Positions 10,344 through 22,343 are shown, counted from the first letter of the stretch. The stretch: DNA of 64,000 bases from Prochlorococcus sp. AH-736-L23 (GCA_028141225.1 JAOIPS010000001.1:1-64000), one strand, 5' to 3'. A program made the numbers and translations. Notes: generated by a model not told the origin, from the sequence alone.

Positions 10344-10811
10344 ATGACCTCCTCAGATAAGTTAAATCAAAATTCAAAAGAAAAAAACAGAGATGACCAA
10401 AAGTCTAAAAATTATTCTCCTAATTCGGGAATGATGGGTGCTTCAGCTGTATTAGCGGCTGCCACAATTGATGAGGATGGAGTTCCTACTGGTTATACCC
10501 CTAAGCCTGACGAAGGGAGATTTATCATTAAGGTATTGTGGTTGCCTGATAATGTTGCTTTGGCTGTTGATCAAATAGTAGGGGGAGGTCCAAGTCCTCT
10601 TACTGCTTATTATTTCTGGCCAAGAGATGATGCTTGGGAAAAATTAAAAAGTGAACTCGAAAACAAAGCTTGGATTACAGATAATGAAAGAGTAGAAATA
10701 TTGAATAAAGCTACTGAGGTAATAAATTATTGGCAAGAAGAAGGTAAAACAAAAAAATTAGAAGAAGCCAAATTAAAGTTTCCTGAAGTAACCTTTTGTG
10801 GAACTGCTTAA
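10344..10811 (+). CDS. Probable small ribosomal subunit protein PSRP-3 (Ycf65-like)
   Basis: A cyanobacterial/plastid-specific component of the 30S ribosome. The diagnostic core runs from about residue 57 ([18 protein letters not shown]) through [19 protein letters not shown] to [15 protein letters not shown]. The first 50 residues are a low-complexity extension rich in Lys, Asn and Ser, found in picocyanobacterial versions. It is convergent with atpC, and only a few bases separate the two stops. Confidence 0.9.
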   Translation: MTSSDKLNQNSKEKNRDDQKSKNYSPNSGMMGASAVLAAATIDEDGVPTGYTPKPDEGRFIIKVLWLPDNVALAVDQIVGGGPSPLTAYYFWPRDDAWEKLKSELENKAWITDNERVEILNKATEVINYWQEEGKTKKLEEAKLKFPEVTFCGTA

Positions 10812-10814
10812 ATA

Positions 10815-11219
10815 TTAGTTCTTTGCAGCTTGAATTCTAGCCTCAGCCTTGGAAATATCTTTCAAGGCTTTTATTTTCTCTGGACTTTTTTCATTTTCAG
10901 AAAATTTGCTGATTATTAATTTTGCTTCTTTAAGATCTTGTTCAGCAGTTTGAACATTAATCTCAGAACCAATTTCAGCATTATTTACTAAAACTATGAC
11001 TTCATCTGATTCAATTTCAGCGAAGCCTCCCATAAGAGCTATTGATTTCCACTGGGAATTCATTCTTAGCCTTAAAACGCCAATATCTATAGCAGTAACT
11101 AAAGAGATGTGTCCTGGTAGTATGCCAAGCTGACCTGTAGTACTTGGAAGGATCACTTCTTCAGCTTCGCCTTGATAAACATTTTTATTAGGAGCTAAAA
11201 CTTTTAGAGAAATTGCCAT
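10815..11219 (-). CDS. atpC: ATP synthase F1 subunit epsilon
   Basis: Rotor-stalk epsilon subunit, which regulates F1 activity. It has the N-terminal beta-sandwich with [17 protein letters not shown], then a C-terminal helical hairpin containing AEARIQAA. The 134-residue length is normal. It is transcribed after atpB with 44 bases between them, in the two-gene beta/epsilon operon typical of cyanobacteria and plastids. Confidence 0.96.
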   Translation of the reverse strand: MAISLKVLAPNKNVYQGEAEEVILPSTTGQLGILPGHISLVTAIDIGVLRLRMNSQWKSIALMGGFAEIESDEVIVLVNNAEIGSEINVQTAEQDLKEAKLIISKFSENEKSPEKIKALKDISKAEARIQAAKN

Positions 11220-11263
11220 TAATTTAAAATTATTGAAGGTTAAATATATTTATATTCAAATAT

Positions 11264-12727
<1,464 letters not shown>

Positions 12728-12905
12728 TTATTGATTGGTGATAAATAGCTGATTTAAACAGCTCATAATCCGAAAATACTACCACCTCATGGGTAGATTC
12801 GTTAAATGGGTTCGGCCACCCGCACAGTTTAAGTATGGTTTAATTGCCGCTCTGCAGATTATCTTGTTGATGATAAGGACAGAGATCTTCTCTTTCCATT
12901 TTTAT

Positions 12906-12918
12906 GACGCAAAGCGTC
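12906..12918. promoter_or_regulatory. Short perfect inverted repeat upstream of groES
   Basis: GACGC-AAA-GCGTC lies about 25 bases before the groES start, inside the probable 5' leader. A CIRCE-type operator (TTAGCACTC with its inverted copy) was looked for in 12725-12942 and not found. This arm is too short to be CIRCE. Its role as an operator or RNA hairpin is only inferred from position. Confidence 0.3.
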
Positions 12919-12942
12919 TCAATCATGATCCTCCATTAATCT

Positions 12943-13254
12943 ATGGCAGCTGTTTCACTTACAGTCTCTACAGTTAAACCACTGGGAGATAGAATATTTA
13001 TTAAAGTTTCCGCATCTGAGGAAAAAACTGCTGGGGGCATCCTTTTGCCTGATTCAGCTAAAGAAAAACCACAGGTCGGAGAAGTTGCTCAGGTGGGCCC
13101 TGGCAAACTTAATGACGATGGTTCTCGACAAACTCCGGAAGTGAGTATTGGCGATAAAGTTTTGTACAGCAAATATGCTGGTACAGACATTAAATTGGGG
13201 GGAGATGAATATGTCTTGCTCTCTGAAAAGGATATTTTAGCTGTAGTAAGCTAA
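12943..13254 (+). CDS. groES: Co-chaperonin GroES
   Basis: The lid of the GroEL folding chamber. The N-terminal block [13 protein letters not shown] and the mobile-loop region [21 protein letters not shown] are diagnostic, followed by [29 protein letters not shown] in sections typical of GroES. It has 103 residues. It is transcribed with groEL 51 bases downstream. The ATG lies inside the overlapping end of a spurious upstream ORF; the chosen start gives the standard cyanobacterial N-terminus. Confidence 0.97.
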
Positions 13255-13278
13255 ATTATTTGTTTCAAAAATTATTAA

Positions 13279-14943
<1,665 letters not shown>

Positions 14944-14971
14944 CTAAATAATAGTTTTTAATAAATTTTTT

Positions 14972-15002
14972 AAAGGGGATCATTCAAAATGGTCCCTTTT
15001 TT
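14972..15002 (+). terminator. Rho-independent terminator of groESL
   Basis: A stem formed by AAAGGGGATCATT and AATGGTCCCTTT (one G-U type and one bulged position) is followed by a T-run. It is 28 bases after the groEL stop, correctly oriented, and lies just before the convergent secG stop. Confidence 0.85.
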
Positions 15003-15011
15003 ATTGAACTT

Positions 15012-15239
15012 TTACGAAATCCAACCAGCGCTGAGAATAATTGCTAGAGCTAAAAATATCACTAAAAAAGTCCAAGTTATTTTGTTTAGAGAGGCTTCTG
15101 CACTACTTGCACTGTTGAACATAGAGCTTCCACTGGCGGCTATTCCTCCCATTCCATCACCTTTAGGACTATGAAGTAAAACTAAGAGAATGAGAAGAAC
15201 TCCAGAAAATACCCAAATCCAACTAATAATTTGAATCAT
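15012..15239 (-). CDS. secG: Preprotein translocase subunit SecG
   Basis: Small partner of SecY/SecE in the Sec channel. At 75 residues it has two hydrophobic helices (about 4-22 and 55-74) joined by the SecG loop HSPKGDGMGGIAASGSSMF. It is encoded downstream of gpmI on the same strand with 23 bases between, an arrangement common in cyanobacteria. Confidence 0.93.
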   Translation of the reverse strand: MIQIISWIWVFSGVLLILLVLLHSPKGDGMGGIAASGSSMFNSASSAEASLNKITWTFLVIFLALAIILSAGWIS

Positions 15240-15262
15240 TGCTCAAAAAACTTTTATTGACC

Positions 15263-16885
15263 TTAAACGTGTTGAACCACTTTATTATAACCCTTTAATT
15301 CAATTTCTTGAATAAGCGATTTCCCTGTCATTTCTTTTGGGATTGGTAGATTTAATAATTGCAATAAAGTGGGAGCAATATCTGCTAAGCCTGCGTTTTC
15401 TCTTAAATTAATTTCATTTCCCATACTTGGTATTTTTCTTTTTTCACCTTCAATCAAAATTAATGGAACTTTATTTATTGTGTGTGCTGTCCATGGTTCT
15501 CCTTCAGATCCTTTCATTACCTCTGCGTTACCATGATCAGCTGTAATAACTATGCTCCCGCCCATTTCTCCAGTAGCATTAACTATTTGACCTACACATT
15601 TATCTACTTTTTCAATAGCTTTAATTGTTGCATCCATGTTGCCTGTGTGACCAACCATATCAGGATTAGCAAAATTGATTACAACAAAAGCATAATTCCC
15701 GCTTTTAATTGCTTTAGAACAACTAATAGTTAATTCCTCCGCAGACATTTCGGGTTCCATATCATATGTTGCGACTCTTGGAGATGGAATCAAATGTCTC
15801 TCTTCTCCAGGTAAAGGTATTTCAACTCCTCCATTGAAAAAGTATGTTACGTGAGGATATTTTTCAGTTTCCGCGGTTCTGTATTGTTTAAGTCCATTTT
15901 CTGAAACTATTTGGCCTATAAAGTTATTAAGTGATTCAGGAGGAAATGCAACTTTAACGGGAAAGTTCGGATCATATTGAGTAAAAGTAACAAAATCTAA
16001 ATTTGGATAATTTTTTCTTTCAAAGTCTGAGAATTCCTTGACTGAAAGGGATTTGACTATTTGTCTTGCTCTATCTGGACGAAAGTTAAAGCAAATCAAA
16101 CTATCCCCATTTTTAAGATAGTTCTCAGACATTCGTATGGGCTCTATAAATTCATCAGTTATGTTTTTGTCATAACTTTTTTCTATGTAATCCTTGGGAG
16201 AAATATTTGTTATTTGAATATCAGGATCAGTCAAATTAGAATATGCTTTTTCTGTTCTATCCCATAAAAGATTTCTATCCATTATCCAGTATCTTCCGCA
16301 AATGGATGCTATTTCGCCTACGTTAAATTTTTTTATACATGATTCTATTTGATTTAGATACTTTAAGGCACTTTTCGCAGGAGTGTCTCTTCCATCAGTA
16401 ATAATATGGATTGCAACTTTTTTAAGTTTATTATCAGATGCCCATTTTATTAAACCTAATAAATGATCGATATGACTATGAACTCCTCCATCGGAACATA
16501 ATCCCGTGATATGCAAAGTAGAATTGTTTCTCTTTAATGAATCAGCCATCTCTTTTAACTCATTTACCAAGCTTAATTGATTATTTTTTACAATATTTGA
16601 AATTCTTACAAGTTCTTGTTGTATTATTCTTCCCGAACCAATGGTAAGGTGTCCTACCTCTGAATTACCCATTTGACCATCTGGGAGACCCACATCAGAC
16701 CCACTAGCACTTATAAGGGTGTGGGGGTAAGCATGCCACAATGAGTCCATTATTGGTGTACTGGCACTTTTTATAGCATTATCTGATTTTTCTTTTCGAT
16801 ATCCCCATCCATCTAATATTGCGAGAACTACAGGGCTCTGAGGAACACTTAATCTTTTTATATTTTTGCTGCTAATCTTTGACAT
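15263..16885 (-). CDS. gpmI: Cofactor-independent phosphoglycerate mutase
   Basis: Interconverts 3- and 2-phosphoglycerate. It is a Mn-dependent alkaline-phosphatase-superfamily enzyme: N-terminal [24 protein letters not shown] near residue 76, and C-terminal [12 protein letters not shown] and [15 protein letters not shown] metal sites. The catalytic serine is expected in the N-terminal metal domain ([11 protein letters not shown] region to GNSEVG). At 540 residues the length is normal. Confidence 0.96.
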   Translation of the reverse strand: MSKISSKNIKRLSVPQSPVVLAILDGWGYRKEKSDNAIKSASTPIMDSLWHAYPHTLISASGSDVGLPDGQMGNSEVGHLTIGSGRIIQQELVRISNIVKNNQLSLVNELKEMADSLKRNNSTLHITGLCSDGGVHSHIDHLLGLIKWASDNKLKKVAIHIITDGRDTPAKSALKYLNQIESCIKKFNVGEIASICGRYWIMDRNLLWDRTEKAYSNLTDPDIQITNISPKDYIEKSYDKNITDEFIEPIRMSENYLKNGDSLICFNFRPDRARQIVKSLSVKEFSDFERKNYPNLDFVTFTQYDPNFPVKVAFPPESLNNFIGQIVSENGLKQYRTAETEKYPHVTYFFNGGVEIPLPGEERHLIPSPRVATYDMEPEMSAEELTISCSKAIKSGNYAFVVINFANPDMVGHTGNMDATIKAIEKVDKCVGQIVNATGEMGGSIVITADHGNAEVMKGSEGEPWTAHTINKVPLILIEGEKRKIPSMGNEINLRENAGLADIAPTLLQLLNLPIPKEMTGKSLIQEIELKGYNKVVQHV

Positions 16886-17022
16886 ATTTAGATCAAATTC
16901 ATTGTTAACTGATCCAACCTTAAATTTAGCTTCAAACGTTACTCTTTAACAATTTATATTTAACATAGTTAGCTTTTGCTAATTTATGAAAATATTAGAT
17001 TAATTTTATTTCTTGATAAATC

Positions 17023-17559
17023 ATGTCCAAGAAGACAAAAAAGATTGTAATACTTACTGAAGTTGAGCTTAGAAAAACTATTTCGCGTTTAACTTGCGAA
17101 ATTATCGAAAAAGTAAAAAAACTGGATAACCTTCTATTGGTTGGTATCCCGACTAGAGGAATTGAGCTGACAGAAGTGCTAGAAAAGGAATTATTCTCTA
17201 AAACAGGTTTAAGAGTTAGAAAAGGAACAATTGATCCAACTTTTTATAGAGATGACCAAAATAGAGTTGGAACTCGCCTCATACAAGCTGCAGATATTCC
17301 AACCCCTATTGAGAAACAAGAAATTCTTTTAATAGATGATGTAATTTACACAGGTAGAACAATTAGAGCTGCAATGGATGCTTTATTTTCGTGGGGCAGA
17401 CCTCAAAGAGTGATGTTATTAGTAATGGTAGATAGAGGTCATAGAGAATTACCTATTCAACCAGATTTTTGTGGTAGAAAAGTTCCAACTAGTAAAATTG
17501 AAAGTATTAGTTTACGTTTAAATAATATTGATAATGAAGAAGGAGTTTTTCTTGAATAG
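17023..17559 (+). CDS. pyrR: PyrR bifunctional regulator/uracil phosphoribosyltransferase
   Basis: A type I PRTase-fold protein of 178 residues. The PRPP loop DDVIYTGRTIRAAMDAL is near residues 106-122, and the PyrR-type hood with RGIELTEVLEKEL precedes it. In Firmicutes it attenuates pyr mRNA. In cyanobacteria it stands alone, and uracil salvage may be its main role. It is monocistronic here, convergent with the Hsp70-like gene 8 bases away. Confidence 0.93.
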   Translation: MSKKTKKIVILTEVELRKTISRLTCEIIEKVKKLDNLLLVGIPTRGIELTEVLEKELFSKTGLRVRKGTIDPTFYRDDQNRVGTRLIQAADIPTPIEKQEILLIDDVIYTGRTIRAAMDALFSWGRPQRVMLLVMVDRGHRELPIQPDFCGRKVPTSKIESISLRLNNIDNEEGVFLE

Positions 17560-17566
17560 CTATTTT

Positions 17567-19135
17567 TCAGAAGATATTTCCTAAATTATATTCTCCGTAA
17601 AATTCATCTTCAATATCAAAGCACTTAACTAATAAATCAGCATTTTTCGTAATTTTAAAAAAAAGTTTTAAGGTGTCTTCTCCAATCTTCGAATTACTTT
17701 TTAATACTATTTTTAGTGGTTTTTTGTCCCATTTTATAATTTCTTCTTCATTCTGAATCTCTGATAACTTTGGTAATCCATTTTCAAAAATAACATCATA
17801 TGCTCTCTCTTTTTGTGTCTCTCCAATTATTATTTCGAATATTTTCTGATTGTTTTTACTGGCTTGAAGGATCAGTTTAAAGGGTAATTCTGTTGGCCAT
17901 GTTTGACCTTTGCAAAAAATAGGATGCCAAAAGTGTTTTTGCTCTCTTTTATTAAATAATCTTATAGATAACCCTTTGTTTAATATATCTTTAATTTTTA
18001 CTCCCGGGGTCATTGCTAAAGCTCCCAAAGCTATTGATTCAATAGGGGGTGGTGACTTTATTTGAATTTTTGGAATTTTTTTTGTTATCCATTCTTTAAT
18101 CAATGGTATTTGAGTTCCTCCACCAACCAAAACTATTGCATTTAAGTCTTCAACTGTGCAAAATTTACCTCTTGCTTGATTTAATAAATCTTTTAGTAAA
18201 GAGTTAAGGTGATTAAGAAAATTATTTTCAATGAGTATTTTCTCAAATATTTCTTTACTAAGATAAAATTCACTTTCGTTATTTTTTTCAGTAAATAATT
18301 TTATTGGATATTTATTTTCATATTTAATTGCAGATGAGCTGAGTTTACATTTTATTTTTTCTGCCTTAGAAAGATTATTAATATAATTATTACCTGGAAT
18401 AAAATAATCAACTATCCATTGATCAATATCTTTCCCACCAATTTTTGAACCTGCTTTTCCAATTATTTCAGCACACCTTATTTTTTGTTTTGAAATTGAG
18501 CTTACATCATTACCTTTAAATTTTAATAGTTCAGCTATTGGAACAGATTTCCCTTCTCCTCCTTCTATTTTGACTATATTCATATCGACTGTGCTTCCTC
18601 CAATATCTAATGTCATAATTTTTGAGCCAAATGGTACATTTATTCCTAAACTTGCCGCAGTAGGCTCATCAACAAGGGCTATTTCATCTATAGATATTTC
18701 CTCGCAAAGGTTAACTAACCATTCTCTGTACCCCTTATATGTATCTATAGGTGCAGTCAAAACAAGTCTTTTAATCTCATACTTGTGAGGAATGTTTGCC
18801 CACAAAATTTGGAAAAATTTTTCGCCACATTCATTAGGGTTTAAAATATTTTTTTGGTTAATTTTTTCAATAGAATTTCCAATTAATCTTTTAAAGTTCG
18901 AATGAAAAAATAAATCAGAATTCGAGTTATCCCTCATCTTTAGAGCACTAATACCAATTTTTGTAATCTTTGAAGGTTCCTCAAACCAAACTGCTGAAGG
19001 AATAACTCCTGGAGATGATGTAATATTCGGTATTTCAACTAAAACAGAATTTATGTCTTTTTGATCTTGAAAAGCAACAACAGTATTAGTGTTCCCTAAA
19101 TCGATAGCAAGTGTTCCAGATAAACTTTCTTCCAT
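17567..19135 (-). CDS. Hsp70-family (DnaK-like) protein, short form
   Basis: An actin-fold ATPase: phosphate-1 motif LAIDLGNTNTVVAFQD at the N-terminus, DEPTAASLGINVPFGSKIMTLDIGG near residues 156-184 (phosphate 2), and VLVGGGTQIPLIKEWI near residue 338 (adenosine site). At 522 residues it is shorter than DnaK (about 640) and has a divergent substrate-binding region without the usual C-terminal lid, so it may be a specialised chaperone. Such Hsp70-like genes are conserved in picocyanobacteria; the client is unknown. Confidence 0.85.
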   Translation of the reverse strand: MEESLSGTLAIDLGNTNTVVAFQDQKDINSVLVEIPNITSSPGVIPSAVWFEEPSKITKIGISALKMRDNSNSDLFFHSNFKRLIGNSIEKINQKNILNPNECGEKFFQILWANIPHKYEIKRLVLTAPIDTYKGYREWLVNLCEEISIDEIALVDEPTAASLGINVPFGSKIMTLDIGGSTVDMNIVKIEGGEGKSVPIAELLKFKGNDVSSISKQKIRCAEIIGKAGSKIGGKDIDQWIVDYFIPGNNYINNLSKAEKIKCKLSSSAIKYENKYPIKLFTEKNNESEFYLSKEIFEKILIENNFLNHLNSLLKDLLNQARGKFCTVEDLNAIVLVGGGTQIPLIKEWITKKIPKIQIKSPPPIESIALGALAMTPGVKIKDILNKGLSIRLFNKREQKHFWHPIFCKGQTWPTELPFKLILQASKNNQKIFEIIIGETQKERAYDVIFENGLPKLSEIQNEEEIIKWDKKPLKIVLKSNSKIGEDTLKLFFKITKNADLLVKCFDIEDEFYGEYNLGNIF

Positions 19136-19231
19136 ATGAAATTTTTAAATCAATTAAGTTCTTTTTGTAATTTATGTTTTGAAATGGTCGAATAAATTGT
19201 AAAATACATTTTATAGTAAAAAATTTTTTTA

Positions 19232-19468
19232 ATGAACATATCTAACAATGCAGGAATTGATTCTAATGATCTTGCAAAGAGAGGTGAGAGCTTGATAAGA
19301 AAATCAACTAATAGATACTTAACTACAGTGAAGATTGCTTTCAGAGCTAAACAAAGACGTTTTGATGATTTTGATGGCTTATTAGAGGAATCAACTATTA
19401 AACCCGTTCAAAGGTCAATTATTGAATTGAGTGATGAGCAAGATCAACCAGATTTACTTCCAGGCTAA
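19232..19468 (+). CDS. rpoZ: RNA polymerase omega subunit
   Basis: A 78-residue omega subunit that helps assemble beta' into the core enzyme. The cyanobacterial form shows [20 protein letters not shown] and [11 protein letters not shown], followed by an acidic tail. The DUF1818 gene starts two bases after its stop, indicating co-transcription. Confidence 0.92.
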   Translation: MNISNNAGIDSNDLAKRGESLIRKSTNRYLTTVKIAFRAKQRRFDDFDGLLEESTIKPVQRSIIELSDEQDQPDLLPG

Positions 19469-19470
19469 TT

Positions 19471-19842
19471 TTGGTAAAAGACCAAAAAAGATGGAGATTA
19501 CTTAAAGATTTAAAAAAAGGCAAATTTTGCTTTTTGATTGGTGTAGACAATTGGTCAATCGAGTTACAAAAAAGTGAATTCAATTCACTCTGCCTTCTAC
19601 TCTTAAGAATTAATGAACAACTATTAGTTATTAAAGATGAACTAATGGATGAAGAATCTATTACTTTAGAATTAGAACAATTACCTTGGTATATTCATTT
19701 AGAGGGAAAAAAAAATGAATGGAGTTTAAGGCTTGTTTTTGAAAGTCAAGAACAAACTAGATCCTTCGAAATGTATTGGCCGATACCAATAGCACAAAAT
19801 TTATTTTATGAAATAAAAAACATGTGGGAATCAATGGATTAA
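19471..19842 (+). CDS. DUF1818 family protein
   Basis: A 123-residue protein with WIHLEGKKNEWSLRLVFESQ-like beta-rich sequence and NWSIELQKSEFNSLCLLLLRI. The DUF1818 family is confined to cyanobacteria and plastids and its function is unknown. A TTG start directly after the rpoZ stop is used; no ATG is available nearby. Coupling with rpoZ hints at a transcription-linked role, which is only inferred. Confidence 0.85.
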   Translation: MVKDQKRWRLLKDLKKGKFCFLIGVDNWSIELQKSEFNSLCLLLLRINEQLLVIKDELMDEESITLELEQLPWYIHLEGKKNEWSLRLVFESQEQTRSFEMYWPIPIAQNLFYEIKNMWESMD

Positions 19843-19894
19843 AAGATAAATAAAATTGGAAATTTTAGAAAAAATTTCCCCTCCCCAAAAAGAA

Positions 19895-19958
19895 TTTTTC
19901 ACAACTTTTCCACAGTATTTAAAAAAAAAATATCTGATAATCTAAAGCATGTGGAAAA
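19895..19958. promoter_or_regulatory. Cluster of DnaA-box-like sequences
   Basis: Two perfect cyanobacterial DnaA boxes (TTTTCCACA) face each other: 19906-19914 on the plus strand and 19950-19958 as TGTGGAAAA. A one-mismatch copy (TTTTTCACA) is at 19895-19903. An A10 tract separates the two perfect boxes. There is no dnaN or other origin gene nearby, so a secondary DnaA-titration or transcriptional site is more likely than oriC. Confidence 0.45.
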
Positions 19959-20155
19959 CTTCTGATTTTATATAAATCTTTATATTTAAGTAAGATTTAA
20001 ATTTACAAAATTGATTTCCATGACTTCCCTATTTATGACTAAATTCTCATTATTCTATAACCTGAGACTGTCTCTTAATGATGCTTGTTGACGATTCAGT
20101 AATTTTGGAGAAAACTACATCTTGTAGATTTAAATTCCAATTAAGTTTTTTCAAT

Positions 20156-20407
20156 ATGCAAGAGTTAAATTACGACGAAAATTCAAAAGTGTTAAATCAT
20201 AAAGATGAAGTAATAAGTTTCAAATGTGAACTTCAAGAAAATCTTCAAAAGGCTTTGAAAAAATTCGTTGAGGATCATCCTAACTGGGATCAATACAGAA
20301 TATTACAAGCGGCCATAGCAGGATTTTTGATGCAAAAAGGATTTCACAATAGAAATTTAACTAGACTTTATATTGGCAATATGTTTTCAATGAATTTTAA
20401 GGATTAA
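20156..20407 (+). CDS. DUF2811 family protein
   Basis: The C-terminal 65 residues match DUF2811: ISFKCELQENLQKALKKF, then HPNWDQYRILQAAIAGFLMQ and TRLYIGNMFS. The ORF is open from an ATG at 20078, but the conserved part begins near the ATG at 20156, and the upstream extension (MMLVDDSVILEK...) looks unrelated, so the inner start is preferred. Function is unknown; the family is common in cyanobacteria. Confidence 0.8.
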   Translation: MQELNYDENSKVLNHKDEVISFKCELQENLQKALKKFVEDHPNWDQYRILQAAIAGFLMQKGFHNRNLTRLYIGNMFSMNFKD

Positions 20408-20413
20408 AATTTT

Positions 20414-20872
20414 TTATATTTTTTCTAGTAGTATTTTTGCAATATCATTTCTTACAGGTAATATAGATAACCTATTTCCTTTTTTTACGACTAATAACTC
20501 ATCCTCATCAAATAAAATCTTTAATTCAGGCAAACTTAAAATCTTATCTGATTTAAATTTATATTCTACCTTTACACAATCCCACCTCGGATTATCAGGT
20601 TTCGATTTTGGATCAAAATATTTTGAATCTTGATCAAATTGAGTAGGATCAACAATATTTAGATCTATTACCTCCATAAGTCCCACAATACCTGGGGGTT
20701 TACAATTCGAATGATAGAAAAAAACTTTATCTCCTTTATTCATTTTTCTCATAAAATTTCGAGCCTGATAATTTCTTATTCCATCCCATAAAGTTACACC
20801 TTCATTTTTTAAAGTATCTATGCTGTAAGCATCAGGCTCACTTTTCATTAGCCAGTAATTAATGTCAGTCAT
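20414..20872 (-). CDS. EVE domain protein
   Basis: A 152-residue PUA-like EVE domain. YWLMKSEPDAYSID, TLWDGIRNYQARNFMRKM, GDKVFFYHSNCKPPGIVGL and NPRWDCVKVEY are the standard blocks. EVE domains read modified bases in DNA or RNA and are often near restriction systems; this one is the stand-alone form widespread in bacteria. Part of its 5' coding end recurs exactly at 39434-39455 (see findings). Confidence 0.93.
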   Translation of the reverse strand: MTDINYWLMKSEPDAYSIDTLKNEGVTLWDGIRNYQARNFMRKMNKGDKVFFYHSNCKPPGIVGLMEVIDLNIVDPTQFDQDSKYFDPKSKPDNPRWDCVKVEYKFKSDKILSLPELKILFDEDELLVVKKGNRLSILPVRNDIAKILLEKI

Positions 20873-21180
20873 ATCAATAAGTTATGAGAAAGTTACAATG
20901 TGTGAACGGCGTGTGAACAGAGTGCGTATTTAGTCTTCTCTGCAGACGTTCAAATCATCGATTTATTTAATCTAATTTACCGTATAAAAAATATAGAAAC
21001 AGATCGCTGGTTACAGATCTTTTTTTTTTCTCTATTTATTGGAACCAACTAAAATCCTAGTTATAGCTTGATTCTTGACCTTGCTGTTCACACAGAATTG
21101 ATTATCTGTTCACATAGAGGTTATAAATTAAGGCTATTACTAGGTTTTGTTCTCTCTCTATAGAACTACGTACTTAATGC
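20873..21180. other. Non-coding stretch with GTGTGAAC inverted repeats
   Basis: No ORF is supported in these 308 bases. GTGTGAAC occurs twice near 20900-20921 and its reverse complement GTTCACAC/GTTCACAT twice near 21086-21116. One arm pair, GTGTGAACAG and CTGTTCACAC, is a perfect 10-base inverted repeat. A short AGATC/GATCT stem followed by a T-run near 21002-21030 could be a plus-strand terminator. Confidence 0.4.
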
Positions 21181-21423
21181 TTAAGCTGCTTCTGGAGCAA
21201 ATATTCTGCTGTTCTCTCTCCAGTATCTACATCCTTTAATGAGGTGATCTCCTGGAGGAATAAGCTTTTGATGAAATGGACAGGTAAGGATGGTGACACA
21301 AGAACTTGTCGTGCTGTACCTGAAGTGATTGCAAGTAATACAAATCTTCCGTAGTTTTCTTACTAATATTTCGTCCTCTAGGTAATCCCATTCCTGCCAG
21401 TCCTCCATAGCTATATAGTACAA
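21181..21423 (-). CDS. Small cysteine-rich hypothetical protein
   Basis: An 80-residue protein with a probable metal-binding cluster: CITCNHFRY (Cys-x2-Cys), then CVTILTCPFHQK and KGCRYW, giving about five Cys and two His. It resembles small zinc-ribbon proteins, but I do not recognise the family. Base composition is less AT-rich than the surrounding core. It is followed upstream by another short minus-strand ORF 46 bases away, and the pair may be an acquired unit. Confidence 0.6.
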   Translation of the reverse strand: MYYIAMEDWQEWDYLEDEILVRKLRKICITCNHFRYSTTSSCVTILTCPFHQKLIPPGDHLIKGCRYWRENSRIFAPEAA

Positions 21424-21469
21424 GTGTACTAATATTTATAGCATCGGTAAAGGGTGGGAGTCAACAAGC

Positions 21470-21790
21470 TTATTTACTCTCCAAAAGGATAGCTCTTGCT
21501 CTATTCCATCTATGCTCAAAAGACTCTTCTCTGCTTGATTCTTCTATCTGATTGCCATACTCATCTACACCTTTGTAGTAATCGTCTAGAACGTACTCTA
21601 CAAAGGGTTCAAGGGTATTCCTACTCTTGGATCTAAGAAGCTTTGTGAACGCTTCCATCGACCTCTCAAGCTTGTCTCCCTGAAGGTTCTGTATCCACAT
21701 TGAACCCTGATGATGATAGAGAAGAATCTTTACTACTTCGTCGTAACTGAGCCATGGATGAGCTTCTTTTATTCGTTTTGTGCTGTTCAT
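21470..21790 (-). CDS. Hypothetical protein
   Basis: A 106-residue, helix-rich, charged soluble protein (HPWLSYDEVVKILLYHHQG, LDDYYKGVDEYGNQIEE, FEHRWNRARAILLE). No cysteines, membrane segments or known motif. It is co-directional with the cysteine-rich gene and sits beside the repeat-rich stretch at 21.8-22.3 kb. Composition is less AT-rich than the core genes, suggesting transfer. Function is unknown. Confidence 0.6.
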   Translation of the reverse strand: MNSTKRIKEAHPWLSYDEVVKILLYHHQGSMWIQNLQGDKLERSMEAFTKLLRSKSRNTLEPFVEYVLDDYYKGVDEYGNQIEESSREESFEHRWNRARAILLESK

Positions 21791-21924
21791 TTTTATTGTT
21801 GATTGTTTGTATTTTTAACCGGGTATGGGGGAAATATCATGATCGCTTTATTAAATAGAGCTAAGAGAAATTTTTTTCATTTTCTACTCATCGTTTCATC
21901 TACCTCCTCTATTCTCTCTACAGT

Positions 21925-21980
21925 TGAATAGTGATGTTCAGGATTAACCAACCTCGAATAATAAGTAACATCACTATTCA
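21925..21980. repeat. 14-bp perfect inverted repeat with 28-base loop
   Basis: TGAATAGTGATGTT (21925-21938) is the exact reverse complement of AACATCACTATTCA (21967-21980). No T-run follows, so it is not a typical terminator; it could be a protein-binding site or a structured RNA. Confidence 0.75.
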
Positions 21981-22002
21981 TTTAATTAGTACTTTTGTAG
22001 AT

Positions 22003-22051
22003 AGTTAGTGGTAGTAGTTAGAGGTGATATCTTTAAGCGATATCCAGCTAA
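22003..22051 (+). repeat. 49-base direct repeat, copy 1
   Basis: Starts AGTTAGTGGTAGTA and ends GATATCCAGCTAA. It matches copy 2 at 22148-22196 with about five differences and lies 145 bases away from it. Each copy contains two GATATC palindromes about 7 bases apart. Confidence 0.8.
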
Positions 22052-22147
22052 CAGTACTTTAAAGGGAGATTTTATTCTCCTTCCCTCTAATAGGGTGCCA
22101 TCGTTCTTAAACCCAGTTATAGTAAAACTTTTTAATTCTTGTTAAAG

Positions 22148-22196
22148 AGTTAGTGGTAGTACTTAGAAGTGATATCTTTCAGGGATATCCAGCTAA
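22148..22196 (+). repeat. 49-base direct repeat, copy 2
   Basis: Second copy of the repeat at 22003-22051, in the same orientation. The sequence between the copies (GGGAGATTTTATTCTCC and neighbours) also forms a small hairpin. Confidence 0.8.
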
Positions 22197-22240
22197 GCTT
22201 GTTGTATTAGAGAAGACTTGTTGTATTTATAATCTTCCCC

Positions 22241-22341
22241 CATTAGCCCGTGATCGGTCACTTCTCCTTATAAGCCCGCCATTACTCTCCCCTTATTAAC
22301 CCGTGATTACTCCTTTTTCCTTATAAGCCCGCCATTGCTAT
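22241..22341 (+). repeat. Two-unit tandem repeat, 53-base period
   Basis: Units begin ATTAGCCCGTGAT (22241) and ATTAACCCGTGAT (22294). They share the exact 18-base core CCTTATAAGCCCGCCATT at 22265-22282 and 22318-22335. It abuts the 3' end of the nuclease-helicase gene. Confidence 0.75.
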
Positions 22342-22343
22342 CT

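Larger units (their letters stand above)
21791..22343. other. Repeat-rich non-coding stretch
   Basis: A 553-base region without a supported gene. It contains a 14-bp perfect inverted repeat (21925-21980), two 49-base direct repeats (22003-22051, 22148-22196) and a 53-base-period tandem repeat (22241-22341). It separates the two small unknown genes from the nuclease-helicase gene and is less AT-rich than typical spacers here. Confidence 0.8.

Noticed and set aside
12789-12977. 62-residue ORF between atpB and groES
   Set aside because: Overlaps the groES start, lacks protein-like composition and covers the expected promoter region.
14989-15174. Plus-strand ORF opposite secG
   Set aside because: Begins inside the groEL terminator and is the antisense of secG.
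22003-22341. CRISPR array
   Set aside because: Only two copies of each repeat, unequal spacing and no cas genes.
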